Source: Acidobacteriota bacterium
GTDB lineage: Bacteria > Acidobacteriota > Holophagae > Acanthopleuribacterales > Acanthopleuribacteraceae
Direction of reading: 5' to 3'
NCBI GenBank assembly: GCA_020439745.1
Contig: JAGQSC010000044.1
Coordinates: forward strand, 1 to 64,000
DNA length: 64,000 nucleotides
Every line of letters begins with the position of its first letter. Position 1 is the first letter of the stretch. The notes beneath the pieces were generated by a model. It was not told the DNA's origin. It saw nothing but the letters and a program-made list of their open reading frames with translations, and ran no database searches. This document shows positions 35,267 through 47,801 of the stretch, piece by piece. Position numbers and translations under genes: made by a program.

Positions 35267-35796
35267 ATGCTATTTGTTCTCCTATTTTTTTGCCAGGAGT
35301 CCAGCTGTTTTGAGGTGGTGTTGGCTAAAGAGGGACAGGAATTTCGGGACATTGTAGGTGACCCCACCAAGTTACTGGAACAATTGGAATGGGAAGACGC
35401 CCCGGTTTTGACTCTAGACGATCTGGTGCTTTATGTTTGGAATTCACACGCCATGTACTTACATCGGGGAGCCATGGATCAGATGCCCAAGCTACGCGAT
35501 GTGGCGTCCTTCAGATATTTCAAGGTCCGGGCAAACGGTAAAGACTTGTATGTGGGCGTCATACTACCCGTTCGGAGTCAAAGGAGAGGGGATTTACCAG
35601 TCATTCGCTTGCTGGGCGATTCGAGGCTGTGGTTGGCCAAAAGTGGCAGTCTTGGGGAAGGGGGAGTACCCGCCGAAAAGACGACGGTGATTAATCAGAC
35701 GGTTACCATTTCCCTCAATGATTCCGCTAACTTGACGGATCCCCGTTTTGACGAGAACCTTCGACAGTGCTTGGAACGAGCTTCCAAGTTGCGTGA

Positions 35797-35800
<4 letters not shown>
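35267..35800 (+). CDS. Hypothetical exported protein
   Basis: The ATG at 35267 has GGGGTGG 5 bases upstream and begins a short hydrophobic leader (LFVLLFFCQESSC); an upstream in-frame ATG at 35231 lacks these. The 177-residue product is mixed alpha/beta with no recognisable family. Whether Cys8 or Cys13 marks a lipoprotein is unclear as the lead is very short. Its TAA and the stop of the convergent regulator share a TTAA palindrome. Confidence 0.55.
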
Positions 35801-40536
<4,736 letters not shown>

Positions 40537-40540
<4 letters not shown>

Positions 40541-41511
40541 ACAGGCGCGCTCACTGCCGATGATTCCTCAATTCGGTCAATGATTGTCAAGATCTGGTTG
40601 AGCGAGGTGACTTGCGTGGAATCTCTGCGCAAGTCTAGTCGATTGGCTAAGGTGACCAAGTGAATGAGAAACTTACGAAAACGACGGGCCATGGCATCTG
40701 GAGTCCCCATACGCACCATTTCGGTGGCGAAATATCGCCAATCGCCCAGTTGATCGATGGCCTGGAGTTGCGGTAGCTGTATGTTGTCGATGAGCGAAGC
40801 TGCTACGGCGCGTAACACATAGGGGTCGGAGACCGCGGCGCGGCCTATCATCACACCGTTCAGATTGCCAAGCATGGCCTGGGCCGAAGTGGCGTCCACA
40901 ACGTCTCCATTGCCGAAGACGGGTATGCGGAGTGCAGCCTTCAATTCATAGATCTCTGTCCAGTCAGCGTTCCCGCTGAATTTCTGAGCGTACGTACGAC
41001 CGTGGACCGTCATGGCGTCCAAACCAGCGGCTTCTAATTTCAGGCCAAAGGGTACTAGGTCGTCAGCGTGCTCCCAACCGAGCCTTGTCTTGACGCTGAC
41101 GGGTATGTTGACGACCGACTTCACCCCCGCTACCAGTTCGCAGGCTAGGTCAATATTCTTCATCAGCGCTGAACCATGTTGATGGGCAACAATGCGACGA
41201 GCCGGACATCCCATATTCAGGTCTATGCCTGCAGCTCCGCGGTCCTCTGCAAGTCTGGCCGCTACTTTGAAGTCGCTGGCGTCTTTTCCGTATAGTTGAA
41301 CGACGAGCGGTTGGTCCTGAGTTTCAATATCCATCCAGTCGTCGGCCAATTTGGGCTTCTTGGCCAGTTCCGTGGCGCTTAAGAACTCGGTGAACAGGAC
41401 AATTCTGGGCTCGATTCGCTTGACCAAACGTCTAAATGCCCGATCGGTGTAGCCATCCATGGGTGCCAATATGACAATGGGCTTTGGGGAATGGGTCCAA
41501 TGACCAGTCAT
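40537..41511 (-). CDS. dus: tRNA-dihydrouridine synthase (Dus family)
   Basis: A 324-residue FMN enzyme that reduces uridines in tRNA D-loops. ILAPMDGYTDRAFRRL, the active-site cysteine block DLNMGCPARRIV, VKTRLGWE, TVHGRTYAQKFSG and IPVFGNGDV with the FMN phosphate site IGRAAVSDPY are all present. Which uridine it modifies cannot be decided; the wording is nearest DusB. Overlaps both neighbours by 4 bases, so part of the six-gene minus-strand unit. Confidence 0.92.
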
Positions 41512-41819
41512 GAGTTAACCTGGACTAGAATGCGATCGCCCGAAATCTTGGTGACGAAAACACGTAGACCGCTCATAGCCGGCGGACCGTGGGATGCTCC
41601 CGTTTTGAGGCAGAATTTTGCGCCGTGCCAGGGGCACAATACGTCGTCTCCGGTAATGTAGCCATCGGTGAGAGGGGCCCCGACGTGGGTGCAACTGTTG
41701 GAAACCGCGTGTATCCCAGATTTGGATCGAAACAATCCAATTTCGAGCTCCCCAACTTGAACAGCCAAACACTCGTCAAGATCGGCCACTCCTGCTACAT
41801 CAACCCAGCGTTCCATCAT
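41508..41819 (-). CDS. Rieske-type [2Fe-2S] ferredoxin
   Basis: A 103-residue soluble protein resembling dioxygenase ferredoxin components and NirD. The cluster-binding motifs CTHVGAPLTDG and CPWHGAKF give C-x-H and C-x2-H. No signal peptide or transmembrane segment, so cytoplasmic. No dioxygenase or nitrite reductase large subunit lies nearby. It overlaps dus by 4 bases and follows the PilZ gene by 6. Electron transfer role by family; partner unknown. Confidence 0.87.
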   Translation of the reverse strand: MMERWVDVAGVADLDECLAVQVGELEIGLFRSKSGIHAVSNSCTHVGAPLTDGYITGDDVLCPWHGAKFCLKTGASHGPPAMSGLRVFVTKISGDRILVQVNS

Positions 41820-41825
41820 GATCCG

Positions 41826-42170
41826 CTATGGGTTTGTCCGATGCATGAGTAATTTCTGGATTTCCTGCTCATACTCGGCAGGAACCGAAAGGATTTCCAA
41901 ACCGACTCGAGTACCGTGGTCTTCCTCGTGCTCGACCCATGCCACTCTGCCAGATACTGAAATGAGAGAGCCATCAATACTCAACGTGAGACTTAATAGA
42001 TCGTCGGTAGAAACGTCTTTGGGCAATTCGAGTTGGAGCCCTTTTAGGCTGAGATCGGTCGACCTGCCCATCCCTGTTTCAAGTTCTGCCTTATCTGGAT
42101 GAAGTAGTGTGTATGAAACCAACGATTTCTTGTCGATACGCACAAAATTACGTCGTTCAGGATTTGACAT
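41826..42170 (-). CDS. PilZ domain protein
   Basis: The ATG at 42170 has GGGAG 7 bases upstream and is preferred over one 9 codons earlier. The 114-residue protein consists of a single PilZ domain: RRNFVR matches the RxxxR arm and TDLSLKGLQLELP the D/N-x-S-x-x-G motif that bind cyclic di-GMP. It heads the run PilZ, Rieske ferredoxin, dus, NtrX-like, ligA, NtrC-like. It could act as a small c-di-GMP effector; its target is not evident. Confidence 0.85.
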   Translation of the reverse strand: MSNPERRNFVRIDKKSLVSYTLLHPDKAELETGMGRSTDLSLKGLQLELPKDVSTDDLLSLTLSIDGSLISVSGRVAWVEHEEDHGTRVGLEILSVPAEYEQEIQKLLMHRTNP

Positions 42171-42359
42171 TTCGGGCTCCCTATAATGCCTGTGCATCTA
42201 TTGTAATGGTGCTTTGCCCGATAGCCAAGGCTAGGGGTATGAAGTCGGTTCAACTTAATTTCCCTCCGCGTGTTTGATGCGATATAGTGGGCGGACTTGG
42301 ATCATCAAATTCGGAGCGGTACGCCGCAAGGATTCGGCTTGTCGCTCAAAGGGGGTCAT

Positions 42360-44429
42360 ATGACAGTCGAGGACATTCGCAACGTTGGCATTGTGGGCCA
42401 CGGCGGGGTTGGCAAAACAATTCTCGCTGAAGCCATGCTACATAGTGCGGGTATAACAAACCGCATGGGAACAATTGAAGACGGAAACACCGTTTCCGAT
42501 TTTCATGGGCAAGAGGTGGAAAGACAGATTTCAATTAGTACAAGCATGATGCACCTGTCTTGGTTGAAGCACAAAGTGAACTTGGTGGACACGCCGGGTT
42601 ATATGGATTTTATTGGCGAAGTCTATGGTGCCATGCACGTGGTGGATACCGGCCTAATCGTGGTGGATGCCAATTCGGGCATTGATGTGGGAACTGAAGT
42701 CGTTTGGCAGTACGGCAAAGAGCATGACCTGAGTAAGATCTTTGTGATTAACAAACTGGACAAAGAAAACACGAATTTCGACAAGATCGTCGAGGATCTT
42801 CGCGAGTCTTTTGGACCAGACGTCATCAAAGTTCAGTTTCCCTACAATCCGGGACCGGGATTCGACGGCATTGTCGATTTGATTCGATGCAAACTCTTGC
42901 GGTTTGCAAAGGATGGGTCTGGCACGTTTACTCAGGAAGATGTTCCCGCTGATGTGAAAGACATTTTTGATGAAGCTCGCCTTCAATTCATGGAATCGAT
43001 CATTGAACATGATGAAGATTTGATGACCAAGTACGTCAGCGACGAGCCGATCAGTGAAGAGGAGCTCAAGAAAGCGTTGAGTCATGCGGTCAAGCACAAC
43101 GAGATTTACCCAGTGCTGTGTGCGAGCGCCAAGACCAATGTGGGCCCAGCACGAATCTTGGACATCGTCGTCAACTACGGCGCCTCGGCATCTGACTTGC
43201 CCGATGTGCACGGCACAGATGGCGATGGCAATGATGTGTCAAGGAAGTGTGCGGCCGGCGAGCCGATGTCGGCGCTTATCTTCAAAACCATTTCTGAGCC
43301 GCACGTGGGAGAAATATCGTTCATCAAAGTCTATTCGGGTACGCTTAAGGTGGGTTCCGATGTGTACAATGCCGCGAGCGACTCGACCGAACGCATTTCG
43401 ACACTTTTTGTTTTGAACGGAAAAGAGCGTAAGGACACACCACAAATTGAATGTGGCGACATGGGTGCCATCATCAAGTTGCGTAATTCCCACACCAATG
43501 ACACGTTGTGTGACCGAAGCGCACCCATAGCATTGACCAAAATCTCGTTTCCGGAACCGGTGACTCGTGCTGCACTGCATGCGGTCAACAAGGGTGACGA
43601 AGACAAGATTGGCTTTGGCTTACATGCGCTGCATCAGGAAGATCCAACCTTCCACCATTACTATGATGGTGAGTTGAAACAGACCATTGTGAGCGGTCAA
43701 GGCGAACTTCAACTGGATATCGTCGTGCATCGCCTCAAGAAGCGATTCAATGTGGATGTGGAACTTAGCGAGCCCAAGATTCCCTATCGTGAAACCATCA
43801 CAAAGACCGCTGACTTCAGGCGCAAATACAAGAAACAGACGGGTGGTCGCGGACAGTATGGCGATGTACACGTCGAGATCAAACCACGCGAACGCGGCAG
43901 CGGTTTTGAGTTCATCGACAACATTGTGGGTGGAGTAGTACCCAGCAAATACATACCTGCCGTCGAAAAGGGCATTCGTCAGGCCATGGAAGAGGGCGCT
44001 TTGACTGGATCCAAGGTAATTGATGTGTCAGCACGTATTTTTGATGGGTCTTACCACAATGTGGATTCCTCAGATATGGCGTTCCAGATTGCAGGCGCCC
44101 AGGCGTTCAAGGAATGTATGCGCAAGGCCGGGGCAATCGTGCTGGAACCCATTTACAAGGTAGATATCCGCGTACCTGAAGAATACATGGGTACGGTGAT
44201 GGGCGATGTCAATTCTCGCAGGGGCAAGGTGCTTGGCATGGAGATGGCCGGCAAATTCCAGGTCATCAGGGCCGAGATCCCATTAGCTGAATTGTACAAA
44301 TACTCGTCCATGTTGCGATCTATGACTCAGGGCCGAGGACGGCACCATCGCGAGTTTAGTCATTACGAACCGACACCTAGAGACGTGCAGTCTAAGCTCA
44401 TGGCGGCTTATTCCTCTGAAGACGAATAA
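42360..44429 (+). CDS. fusA: Elongation factor G-type GTPase
   Basis: The ATG at 42360 follows AAAGGGGG; an in-frame TTG at 42297 is a read-in only. The 689-residue protein has the full EF-G plan: G domain (P-loop GHGGVGKT, DTPGYMDF, NKLDKE), domain II, III, IV and V (ending HREFSHYEPTPRDVQ). The P-loop GHGGVGKT and the switch text QEVERQISIST differ from canonical translocase EF-G (GHxDAGKT, ERGITI) and match the EF-G2 or FusA2-like group. It may therefore be a second EF-G or a specialised one. It stands alone, not in a str operon with rpsL, rpsG and tuf, and is closed by a hairpin terminator. Confidence 0.88.
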   Translation: MTVEDIRNVGIVGHGGVGKTILAEAMLHSAGITNRMGTIEDGNTVSDFHGQEVERQISISTSMMHLSWLKHKVNLVDTPGYMDFIGEVYGAMHVVDTGLIVVDANSGIDVGTEVVWQYGKEHDLSKIFVINKLDKENTNFDKIVEDLRESFGPDVIKVQFPYNPGPGFDGIVDLIRCKLLRFAKDGSGTFTQEDVPADVKDIFDEARLQFMESIIEHDEDLMTKYVSDEPISEEELKKALSHAVKHNEIYPVLCASAKTNVGPARILDIVVNYGASASDLPDVHGTDGDGNDVSRKCAAGEPMSALIFKTISEPHVGEISFIKVYSGTLKVGSDVYNAASDSTERISTLFVLNGKERKDTPQIECGDMGAIIKLRNSHTNDTLCDRSAPIALTKISFPEPVTRAALHAVNKGDEDKIGFGLHALHQEDPTFHHYYDGELKQTIVSGQGELQLDIVVHRLKKRFNVDVELSEPKIPYRETITKTADFRRKYKKQTGGRGQYGDVHVEIKPRERGSGFEFIDNIVGGVVPSKYIPAVEKGIRQAMEEGALTGSKVIDVSARIFDGSYHNVDSSDMAFQIAGAQAFKECMRKAGAIVLEPIYKVDIRVPEEYMGTVMGDVNSRRGKVLGMEMAGKFQVIRAEIPLAELYKYSSMLRSMTQGRGRHHREFSHYEPTPRDVQSKLMAAYSSEDE

Positions 44430-44439
44430 GGCAAAAAAA

Positions 44440-44476
44440 AACCAAAGGGCTCGTCTAACGAGCCCATTGGTTCTTG
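44440..44476 (+). terminator. Terminator hairpin after the EF-G gene
   Basis: AACCAA-A-GGGCTCGT (44440-44454) pairs with ACGAGCCC-A-TTGGTT (44458-44472) around a CTA loop, with one internal A-A mismatch. A run of A precedes and TTCTTGATT follows, so termination may be modest or bidirectional. Confidence 0.75.
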
Positions 44477-44535
44477 ATTAGTGGATCCTCCTGTCGTATT
44501 TTAGAGGTTAACATCTCCAGACCCCGGGGGCGAAC

Positions 44536-45009
44536 ATGAGTGATAAGCAGGGATCCCGTAGAAGTTTCCTGGCCACCGGTGCCATGATTTCTGCGTTGAC
44601 GGCAGCTTACGGGTTCTTCTTCAAGAATGTCTTTCGCTTTGTTTTTCCCGAACGGAAGGCAAAGAATGTGCGCCCCATGTTTGTGGCCTATGCGCCGCGT
44701 CTGCCGGTGGGATCAAGTGTCCAGTTCTACACGCCGAAGGGTGCCAGTGTCATCCTGACCAACACGGGTCAATTGCAAAAGGGCACGAACCATGGGTTCA
44801 TCGCGTTTTCCAGTCGGTGCCCCCATCTGGGATGTAACGTGCATTACGCGCCAAAAGAAGAGCGTTTCGTTTGCCCCTGCCATCAGGGCGTGTTTGATCA
44901 GAAAGGCGTCGCGATTTCTGGACCACCGGCTCAGGCAGGTCAAAGACTGTCAGAGTTCAGCGTGGTCAAAGAAGGCGAATCCGTTTACGTGTTGGTTGAG
45001 GTAGCCTGA
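44536..45009 (+). CDS. Tat-exported Rieske iron-sulfur protein of a b6f/bc-type complex
   Basis: A 157-residue protein with a twin-arginine start (SRRSFLATGA) and an N-terminal membrane anchor (about residues 13-35). The 2Fe-2S ligands are in CPHLGCNVHY and CPCHQGVFD, the cysteine and histidine pairs with the disulfide cysteines that mark high-potential Rieske proteins of quinol-cytochrome c complexes. The proline loop is GPPAQAGQRL. Its TGA overlaps the ATG of the cytochrome b gene by one base (TGATG). It would take the first electron from quinol and pass it on to a c-type cytochrome, here probably the octaheme protein encoded next. No cytochrome c1 or f gene is present. Confidence 0.92.
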   Translation: MSDKQGSRRSFLATGAMISALTAAYGFFFKNVFRFVFPERKAKNVRPMFVAYAPRLPVGSSVQFYTPKGASVILTNTGQLQKGTNHGFIAFSSRCPHLGCNVHYAPKEERFVCPCHQGVFDQKGVAISGPPAQAGQRLSEFSVVKEGESVYVLVEVA

Positions 45010-46061
45010 TGTTTGGCGCAGCCTGGTCCTGGTTCCGATCGCGCGTACCTATCAACGAGGAAGTGTTGCGGCATATGAGTGCCGAGCCGGTCGCTGGCCA
45101 CTTGAAACGGTGGTGGTGGTGTCTGGGTGGTACCCCTCTATACCTTTTCCTTTTGCAGGTACTGACGGGTATTATCCTAACGTTTTATTACATACCCAAC
45201 CCTGAACACGCCTATGAGAGCGTTCGAACCATCACTCAAGAGCTACCCTATGGTTGGTATTTGCGGTCGTTTCACAAATGGGGCGCAAATTTGATGATCG
45301 TGGCCGTCTTGTTGCACATGATTCGCGTGTACTTTTCAGGTGCCTATCGTAATCCTCGAGAACTCAATTGGGTGGTTGGATGCATGCTCCTTTTTGTGAC
45401 CTTGGGATTTGGTTTTACGGGGTATTCGTTACTTTGGGAACAACTTTCATACTGGGGTATTACTGTCGCTGGTAACATCTTGCGAGCCACGCCACTGATG
45501 GGGGATCTTCTGGCCGACTTTATGCGCGGAGGTCAGGAAGTAGGCACCAACACGCTTACGCGTTTTTATGTGTTCCATATCGGCATTCTTCCCACCGTGT
45601 TGATTGGGTTTCTTGTGGTGCATGTATACCTGATTCGAACACATGGTGTATCTCAGCTTGAAGGTGAGAGGTCGACGGATCAGAAGACCTTCCCCTTCTT
45701 TCCAGACCACTTCTTAACGGAATTGGCGATCGGCGCATTTTTGATGTTCTTGATCAGCTGTTTGGCAGTGATATTTCCTGCACATATGGGGCCGGAGGCC
45801 AATCCGCTTGTAACCCCTGAACACATCAAACCGGAATGGTACTTCTTTTGGGCGTTCAGATGGCTGAAGTTGATGACTGACACCCAAGCTGTCATGACGC
45901 AAGGTGTTTTCATGGCATTCATTGTGATCTGGCCATTTATAGACGGCTGGATCCGAAAACGATGGTCTCGTAGTGAGATCAGTATCTACGTCGGCATTGC
46001 CGTCATTCTTTACTTACTTGGCCTTACCGTCTGGGAAGCCCTGTATCTGTTGCATGGATAG
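45009..46061 (+). CDS. Cytochrome b, b6-type with fused subunit IV, probable heme c_n cysteine
   Basis: A 350-residue membrane protein with about seven or eight helices, covering both the cytochrome b6 part and the subunit IV part. The heme b ligands lie in FHKWGANLM, LLHMIRVY, VFHIGILP and VVHVYLIRTHG; the spacing of the second pair is 14 residues, the b6f type rather than the bc1 type. Cys38 in WWWCLGGTP aligns with the cysteine that carries the extra c-type heme in cytochrome b6 (YCLGG). The quinol-site PEWY motif is KPEWYFFW. It lies between the Rieske and octaheme cytochrome genes in the Nap cluster, so it is likely the quinol oxidase core of this chain. Confidence 0.9.
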   Translation: MFGAAWSWFRSRVPINEEVLRHMSAEPVAGHLKRWWWCLGGTPLYLFLLQVLTGIILTFYYIPNPEHAYESVRTITQELPYGWYLRSFHKWGANLMIVAVLLHMIRVYFSGAYRNPRELNWVVGCMLLFVTLGFGFTGYSLLWEQLSYWGITVAGNILRATPLMGDLLADFMRGGQEVGTNTLTRFYVFHIGILPTVLIGFLVVHVYLIRTHGVSQLEGERSTDQKTFPFFPDHFLTELAIGAFLMFLISCLAVIFPAHMGPEANPLVTPEHIKPEWYFFWAFRWLKLMTDTQAVMTQGVFMAFIVIWPFIDGWIRKRWSRSEISIYVGIAVILYLLGLTVWEALYLLHG

Positions 46062-46070
46062 GAGGAAACC

Positions 46071-47561
46071 ATGGGCTTGAACGCAAAACAGTGGGTTGTG
46101 ACCGCCATGGCGGCACTGTTTTTCGCGGTGTTACTGATTGTAGCTTGGGTGGAAGGCGGGCGCGCCCGAGTCGTCCAGAACCCCGAGTCACTGGTGACGG
46201 GACCCAACGAAAAATGCGTGGACTGTCACGAAGTGAAGACGCCGGGCATCGTGGGCCAGTGGCATCAAAGCAAACATTCTCAGTCAGGTATTGGCTGTGT
46301 GGAATGTCATCAAGCCGAGGCAGGCGATATAGATGGCTATAACCATGAAGGCATGCTGATCACAGCTGTGGTATCTCCCAAAGATTGCTCCAAGTGTCAT
46401 GAGCGGGAATTCAAGGAGTTCGAGGAAAGCCATCATGCAGAAGGTGGCAAGATCTTGGGTTCACTGGACAACGTGTTGGCAGAGGTTGTGGAGGGACATG
46501 TTCTGTTCGATCACGACGGTAACCGAGTTCAGGCTTCGGCCGCGGCAGTGTCGGGTTGTCTCCAGTGCCATGGCTCCGAAATCAAAGTACTCGAAGATGG
46601 AAAACTGCATCCAGATACATGGCCGAATACCGGTATTGGACGCATCAACCCCGACGGTTCCAAGGGCTCGTGTTCTGCCTGCCATTTGCGTCACGACTTT
46701 GATTTGGCACAGGCACGGATGCCAGAGAACTGTGGACGCTGTCACCTGGGTCCCGATCATCCTCAACTTGAAGTGTACAACGAGTCCAAACACGGCATTG
46801 CGTTCGCGGCCAATCGCATTCGTTTCACGCCGGATATGAGCGAAAAGGATTGGTTGCCAGGTGTGCATTACGAACAAGGTCCTACGTGTTCTTCTTGTCA
46901 CATGAGCGCGACAAGAAATCTACCTGTGACCCATGATGTGGGATCGAGAATCTCTTGGACTTTGCGTCCACCAGTATCAGAGAAAATCGATGCCGCTGCT
47001 AAGAAACAGGGACTTGACGTCAAATCATGGGAAGACCGAAGAGCAGACATGAAGGACGTATGCACGAGTTGTCACGGTCCTCGTTGGGTCGAAAACTGGT
47101 ATGAGCAATATGACAACTTGGTGGTGCTCTACAACGAGAAATTCGGCAAGCCAGCAACCGCCTTATACAAAGCTGTTCGTGCCAAGGGTCTGATCTCCGC
47201 CGACGTGACGTTTGATGATTCAATTGAATTCACATACTTCTTCCTTTGGCATCATGAAGGCCGTCGAGCACGTCACGGCGCGGCTATGATGGGCCCAGAC
47301 TATACCCAGTGGCACGGCATGTATGAGGTTGCCCATCGGTTCTACATGGAATTCGTACCGGAGCTAAAGGAAATCATCGAAGCTGGCTATCGGTCTGGGG
47401 ACCCTCAGTTGAAGAAGGCGGCGGATGAGGTTGAAGCGCAATTGGACGAGGTGCTCAATTCCGAAATGCATCAGTGGTTCCTGGGCAGGATGAGTCCGAA
47501 CCAGAAAGCGGCGCGAGAAAAAGCCAGATCGGAATTTCAGAAGCGTTACGCTGGGGATTGA
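46071..47561 (+). CDS. Octaheme c-type cytochrome, hydroxylamine oxidoreductase-like
   Basis: AGGAGG lies 6 bases before the ATG. The 496-residue protein has one N-terminal membrane segment (about 8-28) and eight CxxCH heme sites, starting at residues 49, 76, 106, 163, 201, 221, 273 and 331. After the last comes a helical tail with FFLWHHEGRRARHGAAMM and YTQWHGMYE, as in the HAO family. HAO-type proteins oxidise hydroxylamine, or in other branches reduce nitrite or hydroxylamine, and some only relay electrons. A tyrosine lies in the YTQWHG block, but I cannot judge whether it forms the active-site crosslink that marks oxidative enzymes. The gene sits between cytochrome b and napD, so it may link quinol oxidation to NapAB or act on the product of nitrate reduction. 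Confidence 0.87.
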   Translation: MGLNAKQWVVTAMAALFFAVLLIVAWVEGGRARVVQNPESLVTGPNEKCVDCHEVKTPGIVGQWHQSKHSQSGIGCVECHQAEAGDIDGYNHEGMLITAVVSPKDCSKCHEREFKEFEESHHAEGGKILGSLDNVLAEVVEGHVLFDHDGNRVQASAAAVSGCLQCHGSEIKVLEDGKLHPDTWPNTGIGRINPDGSKGSCSACHLRHDFDLAQARMPENCGRCHLGPDHPQLEVYNESKHGIAFAANRIRFTPDMSEKDWLPGVHYEQGPTCSSCHMSATRNLPVTHDVGSRISWTLRPPVSEKIDAAAKKQGLDVKSWEDRRADMKDVCTSCHGPRWVENWYEQYDNLVVLYNEKFGKPATALYKAVRAKGLISADVTFDDSIEFTYFFLWHHEGRRARHGAAMMGPDYTQWHGMYEVAHRFYMEFVPELKEIIEAGYRSGDPQLKKAADEVEAQLDEVLNSEMHQWFLGRMSPNQKAAREKARSEFQKRYAGD

Positions 47562-47562
47562 T

Positions 47563-47790
47563 GTGGCTATTTCATCGTTTGTGGTTGACGCACTGCCGGC
47601 TGATCTAGATCAGGTGGCCAACCAGCTGCAGCAACTGGCTGGGGTTGAGCTTTGTGGACGTGGTGAACAGGGCCTTGCCCTGGTTTGGGAGTCCGATGCA
47701 TCCACTCGCGCTGAGGACATGATCTCCCAGCTTTGGGTAAAAGGTGTTCGAGGCGTTTCGCTGGTTTTTGCCAGTCGTCAGGAAGAATAA
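47563..47790 (+). CDS. napD: NapD-like chaperone for NapA
   Basis: A 75-residue protein starting at GTG one base after the octaheme gene's stop. The N-terminus [20 protein letters not shown] and the regular beta-alpha-beta repeat follow NapD, a cytoplasmic chaperone that binds the Tat signal of NapA until the cofactor is inserted. It directly precedes napA by 11 bases. Small size limits certainty, but position and size agree. Confidence 0.75.
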   Translation: MAISSFVVDALPADLDQVANQLQQLAGVELCGRGEQGLALVWESDASTRAEDMISQLWVKGVRGVSLVFASRQEE

Positions 47791-47801
47791 GGAGTTTGCA
47801 A

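Noticed and set aside
44476-44500. FNR-type site before the Rieske gene
   Set aside because: TTGATTAGTGGATC resembles only half of TTGAT-N4-ATCAA; the second half does not match.
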